The notes under the pieces: model-generated
Database searches by the model: none
The model's input: only the letters and a program-made list of their open reading frames with translations
Told to the model about the DNA's origin: nothing
From: Erythrobacter sp.
GTDB lineage: Bacteria > Pseudomonadota > Alphaproteobacteria > Sphingomonadales > Sphingomonadaceae
Reading direction: 5' to 3'
DNA length: 64,000 bases
NCBI GenBank assembly: GCA_025698865.1
Contig: JAILWQ010000002.1
Coordinates: 1-64,000, forward strand
Part shown: one piece after another, positions 63,869 through 64,000 of the stretch
How the letters are laid out: each line of letters opens with the position of its first letter
Numbering within the stretch: the stretch's first letter is position 1
Position numbers and translations under genes: made by a program

Positions 63869-64000
63869 TCAGGCGATTGGCGGGGCGGTTCCCTCGTCGG
63901 CGATGAGCGCCACCGGCTCGACCACCAGATACGAGCCATCGCTTCCCACGATGCGCACCCGTTCGCCCACGGCGAGGTCGGGACCGCGTGCGAGCCATTC
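63869..64000 (-). CDS. NfeD-like protein, 3' end only
   Basis: The last 43 residues, open at the window edge: begins EWLARGPDLAVGERVRIVGS and ends VEPVALIADEGTAPPIA. The spacing of a strand, then G-x-V-x-V, and a second strand fits the OB-fold end of NfeD-family proteins, though with so little sequence other OB-fold proteins are possible. Confidence 0.55.
   Translation of the reverse strand, partial: EWLARGPDLAVGERVRIVGSDGSYLVVEPVALIADEGTAPPIA

Noticed and set aside
63295-63939. A 214-residue minus ORF
   Set aside because: Antisense to the NDUFA9-like gene; only the OB-fold-like end at 63869-64000, in another frame, is supported.

Overview
The window looks like a chromosomal stretch from a GC-rich alphaproteobacterium, probably Sphingomonadales and Erythrobacteraceae-like. 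This rests on the protein families, the NDUFA9-type gene, and the small plasmid-type ORFs around ArdC; it is inference, not a database result. Almost everything left of position 62633 is mobile or accessory DNA. The only ordinary chromosome is at the right edge: tRNA-Leu(CAG), an NDUFA9-like NAD(P)-binding protein and the end of an NfeD-like gene.

Region 1 (1-11414) is a mobile-element backbone: a HigBA-like toxin-antitoxin pair with twin operators, a XerC/D-like tyrosine recombinase, a CHC2/Toprim primase fused to an ATPase with an 11-bp iteron-like array in its 3' end, an XRE regulator, a putative repressor, and a three-gene MOBF transfer module (RHH protein, TraD/TrwB-type coupling protein, TrwC/TraI-type relaxase-helicase). 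Region 2 (11451-24601) holds an exported RHS protein with a glycine-zipper C-terminus and a candidate immunity gene, then a sigma-like gene, two DEDDy 3'-5' exonucleases around a third unknown ORF, a large HUH (MobA/MobL-like) relaxase and two small divergent ORFs. Region 3 (24774-29934) is metabolic and stress cargo: GNAT, DJ-1/PfpI, alpha/beta hydrolase, exported acetoacetate-decarboxylase-like protein, and an Old Yellow Enzyme divergent from a MerR regulator with a classic 19-bp-spacer promoter. Region 4 (30092-34554) has an unknown protein and a small plus large serine recombinase pair.

Region 5 (34492-62657) is an integrative mobilizable element inserted at the 3' end of tRNA-Leu(CAG). 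It is bounded by an exact 28-bp direct repeat and has its P4-type integrase next to the tRNA. Its own MOBF module has the same gene order and the same overlap logic as the first. Both modules carry an identical 15-bp sequence upstream whose complement reads like the F-plasmid nic core (GCGTGGGGTGT). No type IV secretion channel genes are seen, so transfer would need a helper. The cargo is a defence island: nucleotidyltransferase-fold protein, PD-(D/E)XK-like protein, ArdC, a type I restriction-modification operon with an extra half-length specificity subunit and a YgjP-like peptidase, an HNH endonuclease, and a translationally coupled HEPN-SNF2 helicase plus sacsin/HSP90-type GHKL ATPase pair, which is the best candidate for an undescribed system here.

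The serine recombinase gene reads through the left copy of the tRNA repeat. This suggests two elements stacked at the same tRNA, with the tyrosine-integrase element having replaced the recombinase's last codons.
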